From: JAFCEV01 sp964473005
GTDB taxonomy: Archaea; Nanobdellota; Nanobdellia; Pacearchaeales; GW2011-AR1
Direction of reading: 5' to 3'
NCBI GenBank assembly: GCA_964473005.1
Contig: CAYYME010000001.1
Location: forward strand, 1-64,000
Length of the DNA stretch: 64,000 nucleotides
Part shown: positions 16,165-24,197 of the stretch, one piece after another
Numbering within the stretch: position 1 is the stretch's first letter
How the letters are laid out: each line of letters opens with the position of its first letter
The notes under the pieces: model-generated
What the model saw: only the letters and a program-made list of their open reading frames with translations
Database searches by the model: none
What the model was told of the DNA's origin: nothing
Made by a program: the position numbers and the translations under genes

Positions 16165-17373
16165 ATGAAAGACTATTTCTTTCTTGCATTTAACAATCTT
16201 AGAAGAAGAAAACTGAGAAGCTGGCTGACTATGATTGGAATTTTCATAGGCATTGCCGCGGTTGTTGCTTTGATTTCTCTCGGACAGGGCATGCAAGGTT
16301 ATATTAATGAAGAATTTGAAAAACTCGGAAAAGATAAAATTATGGTTCAGCCGACAGGTTTTGGAGTTCCTGGTTCTGGCACAAGTAAATCATTAATGCT
16401 CACAAATGATGATTTGAAATTTATACAAAATGTAAATGGCGTTGAATGGGCTCTGGGAATGCTTTATAAGCTCGGACAGGTAGAATTCAAAAAAGAATCA
16501 AAAGTAACTTATGCGATTGGGCTGAATCCTGAAGACATCGAACTTATGGCAGAAATACAAAGCTTTGAAATACAGGACGGCAGATGGTTAAAACCTGGTG
16601 ACAAGTATAAAATTGTTGTGGGATATAATCACGGATATGGGGATATCTGGAAGAGACAAACAGAATTGGGGGACACATTAATAATTGAGGGAAAAGAGTT
16701 CAAAGTTATAGGGATTGTAAAAAAGATAGGAAACCAATATGACGATTCCCAGATTTATATTTCAAAAGAAATTTTAAAAGAACTTTTTGAAACAGGTGAT
16801 GAGGAAAGTTATATTATGGCAAAAGCAGCACCTGGTTTTGAACCTGAAGATGTAGCAGAAAGTATTGAAAGAAAACTAAGACAATCCAGGGATGAAAAAG
16901 AAGGGCAGGAAACCTTCTCTGTCCAGACTTCAGAACAGCTTCTGCAGAGTTTTCAGAATATTTTCGGGGTTGTTCAGGCTGTTCTAGTTGGAATTGCTGC
17001 AATTTCCTTGATTGTTGGAGGAATCGGGATTATGAATACAATGTATACTGCAGTATTAGAGAGAACAAAAGAAATTGGGACAATGAAAGCAGTCGGAGCA
17101 AAAAATTCCGACATTCTGTTTATATTTTTATTTGAATCTGGTTTGCTGGGATTGGTTGGGGGCGCTATAGGTATTGGAATAGGAATGGGGCTTGCCAAAG
17201 GAGTGGAATATGCTTTAAGTGCAAGTATAGGAAGTTTTCTGCAGGCACATTTTTCCTGGTATTTAATATCAGGGGCCCTGGCTTTTTCTTTCTTAATAGG
17301 AACTGCATCGGGAATTTTCCCTGCAATGCAGGCAGCAAAATTAAAACCCGCTGATGCTTTGAGGTATGAATAA
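16165..17373 (+). CDS. MacB-type ABC transporter permease
   Basis: A 402-residue permease with the MacB_PCD/FtsX layout: one TM near the N-terminus (SWLTMIGIFIGIAAVVALISL), a large extracytoplasmic domain (about 45-265), then three TM segments with the FtsX signature GGIGIMNTMYTAVLERTKEIG TMKAVGA. The family couples ATP hydrolysis by the neighbouring ATPase to extracellular conformational change. Substrate is unknown. It is the third gene of the operon. Confidence 0.9.
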   Translation: MKDYFFLAFNNLRRRKLRSWLTMIGIFIGIAAVVALISLGQGMQGYINEEFEKLGKDKIMVQPTGFGVPGSGTSKSLMLTNDDLKFIQNVNGVEWALGMLYKLGQVEFKKESKVTYAIGLNPEDIELMAEIQSFEIQDGRWLKPGDKYKIVVGYNHGYGDIWKRQTELGDTLIIEGKEFKVIGIVKKIGNQYDDSQIYISKEILKELFETGDEESYIMAKAAPGFEPEDVAESIERKLRQSRDEKEGQETFSVQTSEQLLQSFQNIFGVVQAVLVGIAAISLIVGGIGIMNTMYTAVLERTKEIGTMKAVGAKNSDILFIFLFESGLLGLVGGAIGIGIGMGLAKGVEYALSASIGSFLQAHFSWYLISGALAFSFLIGTASGIFPAMQAAKLKPADALRYE

Positions 17374-17440
17374 TTTCATAAACAAACACAAATCTTTAAA
17401 AACCAATTTTTCTTTTCTAATTCTTCAAAATTGGTGAAAC

Positions 17441-17635
17441 ATGAAAAAGTGTATTTACTGTGGTTCTGAAATTGATGATGAGTATGTTATAGATTTCTGT
17501 GAAAGATGTGGGGTAAAGGTCTGGGGGGAAAAAATGTTCGGTGCCATAGTTGAGAATATGGAAAATGCAAGAAAAAACGGGGATCTCTGCAATCAAAGAG
17601 CGGACAAAATAGAACAATTCAAATCTTCTTTTTAG
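17441..17635 (+). CDS. Small zinc-ribbon protein (64 aa)
   Basis: A 64-residue protein with two Cys pairs, C4-x-x-C7 and C20-x-x-C23, in a treble-clef/zinc-ribbon arrangement (CIYCGSE...FCERCGVKVWGEKMF), followed by a helical tail. The family looks like a widespread small archaeal zinc-ribbon protein (DUF2321-like pattern), but I do not assign a function. It lies before the eL21 operon with a separate upstream region. Confidence 0.7.
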   Translation: MKKCIYCGSEIDDEYVIDFCERCGVKVWGEKMFGAIVENMENARKNGDLCNQRADKIEQFKSSF

Positions 17636-17658
17636 TCATTAATTTCAAAAGATAGTTT

Positions 17659-17668
17659 TTTAAATATA
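17659..17668 (+). promoter_or_regulatory. TATA box for the ribosomal/RNA polymerase operon
   Basis: TTTAAATATA lies 18-27 nt before the eL21 ATG at 17686, as expected for leaderless transcription of the operon. Confidence 0.5.
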
Positions 17669-17685
17669 ATCCTTCTGACTAAATT

Positions 17686-17949
17686 ATGGTTCAAAGAAAA
17701 AATATAAGAACTCGCGGAAAAATACAACTCAGCAGATTTTTCCAGAAGCTGGAGAAAGGAGATGCTGTCTCTGTTGTAAGAAATGTCTCTGTAAAATCAA
17801 ATTTTCCTGTCAGACTTCAGGGAAGAACGGGGGTAGTTGAAAATTCACGGGGGAAGTTTTACCTTGTGCGAATCAAAGACAACAATAAAGAAAAGAAATT
17901 TTTGATTGAGCCAATACATTTAAAAAAAATGAAGAGCATGAAAAGATAG
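17686..17949 (+). CDS. rpl21e: 50S ribosomal protein L21e (eL21)
   Basis: An 87-residue archaeal eL21, a large-subunit protein. The opening (RGKIQLSRFFQ), the GDAVSVVRN segment and GRTGVVENSRGKFYLV, an SH3-type barrel, are as expected. Normal length. It heads a cluster with RpoF and a DUF655 protein, the classical archaeal order. Confidence 0.93.
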   Translation: MVQRKNIRTRGKIQLSRFFQKLEKGDAVSVVRNVSVKSNFPVRLQGRTGVVENSRGKFYLVRIKDNNKEKKFLIEPIHLKKMKSMKR

Positions 17950-17952
17950 AAA

Positions 17953-18258
17953 ATGATAAAAGATAACAAAGCCGTGAGCATGGCCGAAGTAACGCAATAT
18001 TTGAGTAAAGAAGAAGATAGCGACGCTGCTCTTTTGGGATTTATTAAAAAACTTACAAAACTTAAGCCTGATAAGGCAAAGGAACTTAAAAAGAAATTAG
18101 AGGAATTGGATATAATCAAAATAAATGAAAAACAAATCTGCAAAATGGCGGATTTTCTTCCTGAAACCTCTGAAGAATTAAACAAAATTACTTCTGACAT
18201 CGGACTAGATGAAGATGAAACAAAAAAAATTCTGGAAACAATTAAAAAATCCAAATAA
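17953..18258 (+). CDS. rpoF: DNA-directed RNA polymerase subunit F (Rpo4)
   Basis: A 101-residue Rpb4-like subunit that forms the RNA polymerase stalk with Rpo7. Diagnostic features are SMAEVTQYLS near the N-terminus, the TKLKPDKAKELKKKLEEL helix and the C-terminal hairpin ending DEDETKKILETIKK. Gene order eL21-rpoF-DUF655 is the standard archaeal arrangement. It starts 3 nt after the eL21 stop. Confidence 0.9.
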   Translation: MIKDNKAVSMAEVTQYLSKEEDSDAALLGFIKKLTKLKPDKAKELKKKLEELDIIKINEKQICKMADFLPETSEELNKITSDIGLDEDETKKILETIKKSK

Positions 18259-18263
18259 AAAAA

Positions 18264-18797
18264 ATGAGCAAAGACGAACATGCAATAATCCTAGAATACC
18301 TACCAAATGGATATCCCCTAGAGAAAAAGATGATTCCTATAGCACAGGCTGTAGGAGAGATGAACCTTACTCTTTTGGAATTGGTTCCCCGAAGAGGAAT
18401 TAATTTGAAAATTGGCGAGAAGGTGTATATTGGGGAGGGAAAAAGAGACAAAATATATTACATCTTAGGAAGATTAAATAAGGAAAAAATTACTGAATCT
18501 GCAAAAGAACAGCTTAAAGATTTTATAAGAAAGATAGTAAAAGAGCAGGAAAAAAAGTTTGTTGAGTTTTTCAATAAAGCAGAGGCAATAAACAAAAGAA
18601 CCCATCAGATAGAACTTATTCCTGGAATTGGTAAGAAGCACATGCAGGAAATCCTTAAAAAAAGGAAAGAAAAGGAATTTGAATCTTTTGAAGATATGAA
18701 AAAAAGAATTCAAAATTTGCCTGCCCCCGAAAAAGCCGTGGAAAAAAGAATATTTCAGGAATTAACAATATTAGAGAGGTATAATCTTTTTTGTTAA
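18264..18797 (+). CDS. DUF655 nucleic-acid-binding protein (COG1491)
   Basis: A 177-residue protein of the archaeal DUF655 family. An OB-fold-like beta domain (EYLPNGYPLEKKMIPIAQAVG, VYIGEGKRDKIYYILGRL) precedes a helix-hairpin-helix region (LIPGIGKKHMQEILKKRK). The family is predicted to bind RNA and is found beside rpoF and ksgA. Here no ksgA follows; the next gene is uS13. It may take part in ribosome assembly or transcription-translation coupling, but the function is not established. Confidence 0.85.
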   Translation: MSKDEHAIILEYLPNGYPLEKKMIPIAQAVGEMNLTLLELVPRRGINLKIGEKVYIGEGKRDKIYYILGRLNKEKITESAKEQLKDFIRKIVKEQEKKFVEFFNKAEAINKRTHQIELIPGIGKKHMQEILKKRKEKEFESFEDMKKRIQNLPAPEKAVEKRIFQELTILERYNLFC

Positions 18798-18798
18798 A

Positions 18799-19302
18799 AT
18801 GGCGGAAAAATCAAAAGAAGAAAAATATGAAGAAAAACTAGTTAGAATTATCTCCAAAGATATTGAAGGGGGGGTGCAGATATATCCTGGGCTCACAAAG
18901 ATAAAGGGGGTTTCATGGGGGCTGGCCAATGCGGTCTGCACAAAATTAAAAATAGATAAAAGAAGAAAAATCGGCTCTTTATCAGAAGAGGAAATAAAAA
19001 AGATTACTGAATTTTTAAAAAATCCTGAAGTTCCGGAGTATCTGCTAAACAGAAGAAAAGATTTTGAGACTGGAAAAGATCTTCATTTAACAGGAAGTGA
19101 TTTGGAATTACAAAAAGAATTTGACATAAAAAAATTAAAGAAGATAAAAAGTTACAGGGGGCTGAGGCACATGAGCGGATTGCCTATGCGGGGGCAAAGA
19201 ACAAAGAGTCATTTCAGAGTAAACAGAAGCAAAGGAGTGGGAATTAAAAGCAAGGCTAAAGAAAAAAAACAAGTAAAAAGTTATGAAGGGATGAAAAAAT
19301 GA
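18799..19302 (+). CDS. rps13: 30S ribosomal protein S13 (uS13)
   Basis: A 167-residue uS13 of the small-subunit head. The archaeal N-terminus is followed by IYPGLTKIKGVSWGLANAVC, the SYRGLRHMSGLPMRGQRTKSHFR signature and a basic C-terminal extension. It starts 1 nt after the DUF655 stop, so the whole set from eL21 on forms one operon. It ends with an ATGA overlap onto a 17-codon mini-ORF. Confidence 0.94.
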   Translation: MAEKSKEEKYEEKLVRIISKDIEGGVQIYPGLTKIKGVSWGLANAVCTKLKIDKRRKIGSLSEEEIKKITEFLKNPEVPEYLLNRRKDFETGKDLHLTGSDLELQKEFDIKKLKKIKSYRGLRHMSGLPMRGQRTKSHFRVNRSKGVGIKSKAKEKKQVKSYEGMKK

Positions 19303-19352
19303 AGAAAAAATTAAAAATTTTTAGTCCAATTGAAGGGAGAATTTTCAAATGA
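19299..19352 (+). CDS. 17-codon mini-ORF bridging uS13 and uS4
   Basis: ATG at 19299 overlaps the uS13 stop (ATGA), and its own stop at 19350-19352 overlaps the uS4 ATG (ATGA). It would encode a 17-residue basic peptide (MKKKLKIFSPIEGRIFK). The double overlap suggests that ribosomes finishing uS13 reinitiate here and are then delivered to uS4. It may serve coupling only, rather than produce a functional peptide. Confidence 0.4.
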   Translation: MKKKLKIFSPIEGRIFK

Positions 19353-19864
19353 AAAGAAAACATAAGAGATATTCCCGGCCAAAAAGACCTTTTGAGAAAA
19401 CCAGAATAGAAGAAGAAGTAAAAATAAAAAAAGAATTTGGACTGAAAAATAAAAAAGAGATTTGGAAGGCAGAGGCGAAAATTAAATCTATAAGGGAAAA
19501 GGCAAAAAAATTAATCGGTGCAGGTTCTGAAGAACAAAAGGTTTTACTAGGCAGATTAAAAAAACTTGGACTTAATGTGAATTCTATTTCGGATGTATTG
19601 GGACTTGATAAGAAAGATTATCTAAACAGGAGACTGCAAACAATTCTTGTAAATAAGAAACTGGCCCGGACTTCAAAAGGTGCCAGACAATTAATAACCC
19701 ACAAAAAAGTTTTAGTAAACGGAGAGGTTGTTCAGATTCCTTCATTCATAGTTCCTGTTGAATTAGAAAATAAAATAAACCTGAAACAAGGAATTAAGAA
19801 AAATAGAAAAATAAAAAAAGCAAAAATTGAAAATCCTGGAGATGAAATTTCGGAGGAAGACTAA
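19349..19864 (+). CDS. rps4: 30S ribosomal protein S4 (uS4)
   Basis: A 171-residue uS4, a primary 16S rRNA-binding protein. The N-terminal basic segment is followed by an S4-domain core with RRLQTILVNKKLARTSKGAR and the HKKVLVNGEVVQIPSFIV RNA-binding loop. The C-terminal tail is Lys-rich and acidic at its end. Its stop overlaps the uS11 start by 1 nt (19864). Confidence 0.94.
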   Translation: MKRKHKRYSRPKRPFEKTRIEEEVKIKKEFGLKNKKEIWKAEAKIKSIREKAKKLIGAGSEEQKVLLGRLKKLGLNVNSISDVLGLDKKDYLNRRLQTILVNKKLARTSKGARQLITHKKVLVNGEVVQIPSFIVPVELENKINLKQGIKKNRKIKKAKIENPGDEISEED

Positions 19865-20280
19865 TGGAAAAAGAAAAAGATGAAATCAAAAAAGAAAAAA
19901 AGAAAAAAGAAATAGAAGCCGTACTGAATATTTATTCTTCTTTCAACAACACAATAGTTCACGCCACAGACATGTCTGGAAAAACATTAGCCAAAGTCAC
20001 CGGAGGAATGGTTACAAAACACAGCAGATTAAAGGCCAACCCAACTATTGCGATGTTCATTGCCAAGAGGGTTGCAGAGGAACTGACAGAACTCGGAGCC
20101 AAATCCCTTTATGTAATTATAAGGGCAAAAACAGGAAATCCTTCGCCGGGACCAGGAGCCAACACAATAATAAAAAGTTTATCCAGAGAGGGATTTAAAA
20201 TCATAAATATCCTTGATTCCACAAAATTTCCGAGAGGAGGCCCAAAGAAACAGGGAGGGCGTAGAGGCAGGAGAGTATAA
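19864..20280 (+). CDS. rps11: 30S ribosomal protein S11 (uS11)
   Basis: A 138-residue uS11 of the platform. A short Lys/Glu-rich leader precedes the core (NIYSSFNNTIVHATDMSGKT) with GGPKKQGGRRGRRV at the C-terminus. The position between uS4 and Rpo3 is the conserved archaeal order. Confidence 0.95.
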   Translation: MEKEKDEIKKEKKKKEIEAVLNIYSSFNNTIVHATDMSGKTLAKVTGGMVTKHSRLKANPTIAMFIAKRVAEELTELGAKSLYVIIRAKTGNPSPGPGANTIIKSLSREGFKIINILDSTKFPRGGPKKQGGRRGRRV

Positions 20281-20319
20281 AATTGCCAAAACTTTTAACA
20301 AAGTCCGGAGGGAGAAGGG

Positions 20320-20328
20320 TTTAAATAA
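20320..20328 (+). promoter_or_regulatory. TATA box for rpoD
   Basis: TTTAAATAA lies 21-29 nt before the ATG at 20349, so rpoD probably has its own leaderless transcript in addition to read-through from uS11. Confidence 0.5.
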
Positions 20329-20348
20329 GCCCCTTATAATAATTCAAC

Positions 20349-21068
20349 ATGAAACTAATTGAAAAAAAAGAGAATAAGATAATATTTAGTGCAGAAATAG
20401 ATGAAAGTCTGGCAAATGCTATAAGAAGATATGTAAATCAGATTCCAATATTTGCAATTGATGAGGTTGAAATCTCAAAAAATGATTCTCCGCTGTATGA
20501 TGAAACAATTGCCCACAGAATAGGATTAATCCCTCTTAAACAAAATAAAGCAGATGAAAAAAAAGTTCTTAAATTAAAATTGGCAACAAGCAAAGAGGGA
20601 ATTGTTTACTCCGGAGAGTTAACCGGGAATTTAAAAGTTAGTTATGATAAAATACCTATAACCATATTAAACAGGGGGCAGGAATTAGAGGTTGTTGCAA
20701 TTGCAAAAGCAGGAAAGGGAAGCGAGCACTCAAAATTCTCTCCTGGACTGATGTTTTATAGAAATCTCTTTGAAATTAAAATTGACAAGGAATGCCCTAA
20801 AGAAGTTACTGAAAGCTGCCCACAGAATCTTTTGAAATTAAAGGATGGAAAAGTAGTTGCAGAAGATGTTTTCAAATGTGATATGTGCGGAAGCTGCGTA
20901 GACTTTTTTAAGAAAAGAAAAAAAGAGCAGATAGAGATAACCCCTGCAAAGGAAGTAATAATTAGCATAGAATCGTTCGGGCAGATTGATGAAAAAGAGA
21001 TATTCAAAGAGTCTGTAAAAGCGCTGAAAAAAGACCTTGCAGAAGTATCCAAAAAAATCGAAAAATAG
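20349..21068 (+). CDS. rpoD: DNA-directed RNA polymerase subunit D (Rpo3)
   Basis: A 239-residue Rpo3, which pairs with Rpo11 in polymerase assembly. The alpha-like N-terminal motif SLANAIRRYVNQIPIFAIDEVE is clear. An insert in the middle has five Cys: two in ECPKEVTESCP and three in KCDMCGSCVDF, matching the ferredoxin-like [4Fe-4S] domain found in many archaeal Rpo3 proteins. This suggests an iron-sulfur cluster in this polymerase. Confidence 0.93.
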   Translation: MKLIEKKENKIIFSAEIDESLANAIRRYVNQIPIFAIDEVEISKNDSPLYDETIAHRIGLIPLKQNKADEKKVLKLKLATSKEGIVYSGELTGNLKVSYDKIPITILNRGQELEVVAIAKAGKGSEHSKFSPGLMFYRNLFEIKIDKECPKEVTESCPQNLLKLKDGKVVAEDVFKCDMCGSCVDFFKKRKKEQIEITPAKEVIISIESFGQIDEKEIFKESVKALKKDLAEVSKKIEK

Positions 21069-21122
21069 TTTTCTAAAGATTTTTATATCTTTCTTTCTCC
21101 TTCATTTTAGTATATTAGAAAT

Positions 21123-21206
21123 GCGGATATGCCGGAGTGGTCAAACGGGGCAGACTCAAGATCTGCTGGCTTAGTGCCTACAGAGGTTCGAATCCTCTTA
21201 TCCGCA
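21123..21206 (+). tRNA. tRNA-Leu (CAA)
   Basis: Cloverleaf with acceptor GCGGAUA/UAUCCGC, discriminator A, anticodon stem GCAGA/UCUGC around CUCAAGA (anticodon CAA, U33 present), a long class II variable arm and T arm GAGG-UUCGAAU-CCUC. A tRNA-Leu upstream of eL18 is a conserved archaeal arrangement. 84 nt without CCA. Confidence 0.92.
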
Positions 21207-21313
21207 TTAGAAAGATAGTTAGGATTTCTCAAAGCCGTGAAAACTCTGCAGTTTTTGTAATTATAAAATTTCAATAAAGAATATAAAGGAACAATGATTA
21301 TTATTTTTTAAAA

Positions 21314-21841
21314 ATGACAGGAGTTCGGGGCAAAAGGAAAGGGGTGCACACAAAAATTAGAGAGTGCAAAAATGGATTTCTACAAAAAAATAAAGATAAG
21401 AAAAATAGGGGGGATTATTTAGGCAGGTATAATCAAAAACCAGATACAGTTACAAAAAAAGGAAAATATTCAAAAGGGGTTTACAGATACAAACCGGAAA
21501 CCAACACCAGAGAATTGTTGGCTATAGAAAAATATTTTGACGCCACTCCTAAAAAAAAGATTAGTGAGAGATTAGACGAAATTCTTAAAGAGAATCCCAA
21601 AATAAAAGAAAAGAAATCACCTTTATTAGGAATAATATATGGGCTTCTGAATGAAATATTAACTACAGACAGAATAATGGAGGTATATCCTACTCTAAAC
21701 TTGGGGGATGCAACTGACAAACTAATAAATATGGGAAATTATTCCAGAAATGACGGAGAAGAATACATTACTATGCTTACAAGACATTACATAAAAAGTG
21801 AGGAAGAGGCAGACATACTTGCCCAAAATATTTATAAATAG
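21314..21841 (+). CDS. Unrecognised basic protein within the ribosomal cluster (175 aa)
   Basis: I do not recognise this family. The first 70 residues are very rich in Lys/Arg with Gly (TGVRGKRKGVHTKIRECKNG), a profile seen in rRNA-binding extensions; the rest is mixed helical, with acidic segments near the end (SEEEADILAQNIYK). It stands between tRNA-Leu and eL18, where archaea usually have nothing. A ribosome-associated or assembly role is plausible by position and charge only. The codon pattern looks normal for the neighbourhood. Confidence 0.6.
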   Translation: MTGVRGKRKGVHTKIRECKNGFLQKNKDKKNRGDYLGRYNQKPDTVTKKGKYSKGVYRYKPETNTRELLAIEKYFDATPKKKISERLDEILKENPKIKEKKSPLLGIIYGLLNEILTTDRIMEVYPTLNLGDATDKLINMGNYSRNDGEEYITMLTRHYIKSEEEADILAQNIYK

Positions 21842-21868
21842 ACATTCACTCGGATTTTTACCTGCGAG

Positions 21869-21908
21869 TTAATCGCGCTTTAGCGGGAAATTTTTTCTCG
21901 TTGATTAA
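21869..21908 (+). promoter_or_regulatory. Hairpin-rich leader before eL18
   Basis: TTAATC (21869-21874) pairs with GATTAA (21903-21908), and inside lies a CGCT-TT-AGCG hairpin followed by a T-rich run (ATTTTTTCT). The structure ends 1 nt before the eL18 ATG. It could be a terminator for the upstream gene or a translational control site for the operon. Confidence 0.35.
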
Positions 21909-21909
21909 G

Positions 21910-22272
21910 ATGGAAACAAAAATAAATAAGCAATTGCAGAAAAAAACAAATCCTGAACTAGTAAAAACTATTTTAGCCTGTAAAAACAAAGAAAAATGGG
22001 GGGAAATTGGGAAGATTCTTTCAGGCTCGGTAAAAAAAAGATTTTGCTTAAATCTTGAAGAAATAAATAATCTTTTCAAAGAAGATGAACAAATCGTTAT
22101 TCCAGGTAAGGTTTTATCGCAGGGGGCGTTAAACAGAAAGATAAAAATTATTGCCCTGGGCTTTTCTGAAAAAGCAAGGGAAAAATTATTAAAATCAGGA
22201 AACAAAATTTCCAGCATATATGCAGAAATTAAAGCAAATCCTGAAGCTAAAGGACTTAAAATTTTAAAATGA
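21910..22272 (+). CDS. rpl18e: 50S ribosomal protein L18e (eL18)
   Basis: An eL18 of about 120 residues. The start is ATG 21910 (METKINKQL); a start at 21901 would use TTG and is less likely. VIPGKVLSQGALNRKIKIIALGFSE is the diagnostic L15/L18e-fold core. It begins the eL18-uL13-uS9 operon; overlap with uL13 is 4 nt. Confidence 0.92.
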   Translation: METKINKQLQKKTNPELVKTILACKNKEKWGEIGKILSGSVKKRFCLNLEEINNLFKEDEQIVIPGKVLSQGALNRKIKIIALGFSEKAREKLLKSGNKISSIYAEIKANPEAKGLKILK

Positions 22273-22664
22273 AAATCATCGACGGCAAAAACGCGGTTCT
22301 TGGAAGGCTTGCAAGCTATGCTGCGAAAGAGGCTCTGAAAGGCGAAGAGATAGTCATTCTGAATTGCGGGCAAGTAGTTATAACTGGGAACAAAAAAAAT
22401 ATTCAGGAAGAATTCAGAAAAAAGAGGGGCAGGGTTGGAAGCGGACAGAAAGGGCCAAAACATTCCAGGACAAGCGAGAAAATAATCAAAAGAACCATAA
22501 GGGGTATGCTTCCTGAACACAGATTTGGTAGAGGGAGTGAGGCATTTAAAAGAATAAAGTGTTATTCCGGAATTCCCAAAGAATTTGAAAAAGAAAAGAA
22601 AATCGTCGGGGGAAAAGAGAAAAAAACTAAATTTATTTCAGTAAATGAGGTTTCAAAAGTATGA
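22269..22664 (+). CDS. rpl13: 50S ribosomal protein L13 (uL13)
   Basis: A 131-residue uL13. KIIDGKNAVLGRLASYAAKEAL at the N-terminus and the RTIRGMLP and GRGSEAFKRIKCY segments are diagnostic. It overlaps eL18 and uS9 by 4 nt each, so translation of the three genes is coupled. Confidence 0.95.
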   Translation: MKIIDGKNAVLGRLASYAAKEALKGEEIVILNCGQVVITGNKKNIQEEFRKKRGRVGSGQKGPKHSRTSEKIIKRTIRGMLPEHRFGRGSEAFKRIKCYSGIPKEFEKEKKIVGGKEKKTKFISVNEVSKV

Positions 22665-23059
22665 AAATAATAACTTCCGGAAAAAGAAAAAGTGCAGTTG
22701 CAAGGGCTGTTCTTATTGAAGGTGCTGGAAGAATTAGCATAAACAGAAAAGATTACAGGAATCTGCAGATTTTTGACAGATTAAAAATAGAAGAACCATT
22801 AAGGATTGCCGAAAAAATCCTGGAAAAAATTAATTTTGATGCTGAAATAAATGTGAAGGGGGGCGGAGAAAAAGGACAGATTGAAGCGGCGAGGATTGCA
22901 CTGGCAAAGGCAATTGTGGAATTTTCAAATAATAAAGAATTAGAAAAAGCCTTTTTAGAGTATGACAGAAATCTGCTTGTAGCAGATATCAGGAGAAAGG
23001 AAGCATATAAACCCGGTGACAGCAAGGCAAGAAGAAAAAGACAGACTTCCTATCGTTAG
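22661..23059 (+). CDS. rps9: 30S ribosomal protein S9 (uS9)
   Basis: A 132-residue uS9. The SGKRKSAVARAVLIEGAGRI start, the GGGEKGQIEAARIALAKAIV segment and the basic KARRKRQTSYR C-terminus, whose Arg contacts P-site tRNA, are all present. In most archaea rpoN follows; here it does not. Confidence 0.95.
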   Translation: MKIITSGKRKSAVARAVLIEGAGRISINRKDYRNLQIFDRLKIEEPLRIAEKILEKINFDAEINVKGGGEKGQIEAARIALAKAIVEFSNNKELEKAFLEYDRNLLVADIRRKEAYKPGDSKARRKRQTSYR

Positions 23060-23150
23060 GTTTTCTGCATCAATTTTTAACAAATTGCTGGAAGGAAGAG
23101 GCAGACGAGTTATAGATAAGATTTATTAAGAATATTTTCTTAAAGTAGAT

Positions 23151-23342
23151 ATGGCAAAAAGTAAAAAATTAAATCCAAATCAAGCAATTATTATCCTTGG
23201 AAGTTTTCTGACGCTCGGTGGATTAATCTCCTTAATACTGAATTATTTAAATTCGGACAAGATAAGTTCTTTTGTTTCCTCAGCATTTTTATTATTAATG
23301 GGGATTATTATGATCTTTTTAGGAATCAAAACAGAGATATAA
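23151..23342 (+). CDS. Small two-TM membrane protein (63 aa)
   Basis: A 63-residue protein with a basic N-terminus (MAKSKKLNPNQ), one TM helix at about 12-30 and a second at about 42-59, joined by a short polar loop. A purine-poor, T-rich leader precedes it. No family is recognised. It lies between the ribosomal operon and the accessory region. Confidence 0.6.
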   Translation: MAKSKKLNPNQAIIILGSFLTLGGLISLILNYLNSDKISSFVSSAFLLLMGIIMIFLGIKTEI

Positions 23343-23370
23343 TTGTTATTTCAATTCTGGTTTTTCTAAC

Positions 23371-24147
23371 TTATTTTGGATTTTTTATTCCCAATCTTTC
23401 TAATTTATCCTGAACGTGGTTGAAGAGAGTTGAAGAGATGAGGGGCTGATGGGTTCCCTGATGTGTCTGCCCATCAAACTTGACTTTTCCTAAATAAGCC
23501 TGGTTCTTAAGTATTTTTTTCAACCCATTTACTGAAAAACCATATTTTTTTGCTAATTTAGTCAGGCTAATATCCTGATTAAGAAATTCCTGAAAAACTT
23601 CCTGGACCTGGAAAGAGTTCTGGGCTGGAATAAGCTTTTTGTTTTCCATTTTATAGCCCCAGGGAGCCCTCGTTATTGGATTTCCATCCCTTGCCTTTTT
23701 ATCCATTGAAAACTTAGTTCTATCCCCTGTAACATTTCTTTCAAATTCTGCAAATGCAGAGATAATATGGAACATGAGCTTTCCAGAAGCACTTGTTGTT
23801 TCTATCTTATCCTGGAGAGAGATAAAATCAATATTCCATTTTTTCAGCTGTTCAATTGTTTCAATCAAATCCCTCAGGCTTCTTGAAAACCTATCTAACT
23901 TGTAGATTAAGATTGCCTGAAATTTATGAGATTGGGCATCTTGCAGTATTTGCATCATCTCTGGCCTGTGTGTAATATCTTTTGCAGATTTTCCTTCATC
24001 TTTGTAAATTTTAAAAATTGCATATCCTAAAGCAGATGCATAATTTTTCAGGGCTTCTTCCTGAGCAGCTAAAGAAATTCCCTGCCTTGCTTGTTCTTCT
24101 GTTGAAACACGGACATAAATCGCTGCTAATTGCTTATTTGATCCTAT
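23371..24147 (-). CDS. Serine recombinase (resolvase/recombinase domain), non-AUG start
   Basis: A 258-residue serine site-specific recombinase. Read from ATA at 24147, it has YVRVSTEEQ with the nucleophilic Ser at residue 15, then LDRFSRSL (resolvase arginines), the E-helix FAEFERN, and a Recombinase-type domain (LAKKYGFSVNGLKKILKNQAYLG) to the end. The zinc ribbon and coiled coil of large serine recombinases are missing. The first in-frame ATG (23958) would delete the catalytic Ser. No ATG, GTG or TTG exists upstream in frame, but a strong Shine-Dalgarno (AAGGTGA) sits 6 nt before ATA, suggesting an ATG that has mutated or an AUA start. It may be recently inactivated. Confidence 0.75.
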   Translation of the reverse strand: MGSNKQLAAIYVRVSTEEQARQGISLAAQEEALKNYASALGYAIFKIYKDEGKSAKDITHRPEMMQILQDAQSHKFQAILIYKLDRFSRSLRDLIETIEQLKKWNIDFISLQDKIETTSASGKLMFHIISAFAEFERNVTGDRTKFSMDKKARDGNPITRAPWGYKMENKKLIPAQNSFQVQEVFQEFLNQDISLTKLAKKYGFSVNGLKKILKNQAYLGKVKFDGQTHQGTHQPLISSTLFNHVQDKLERLGIKNPK

Positions 24148-24150
24148 TTT

Positions 24151-24162
24151 ATTTCACCTTTA
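24151..24162 (-). promoter_or_regulatory. Strong Shine-Dalgarno before the AUA codon of the recombinase
   Basis: On the minus strand AAAGGTGA is followed by a 6-nt spacer and then ATA GGA TCA. The spacing is ideal for initiation at the ATA codon, which decides the start given above. Confidence 0.45.
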
Positions 24163-24197
24163 TAAGTAGAATAATGTGCACTAAGGTTTAAAAAGCT

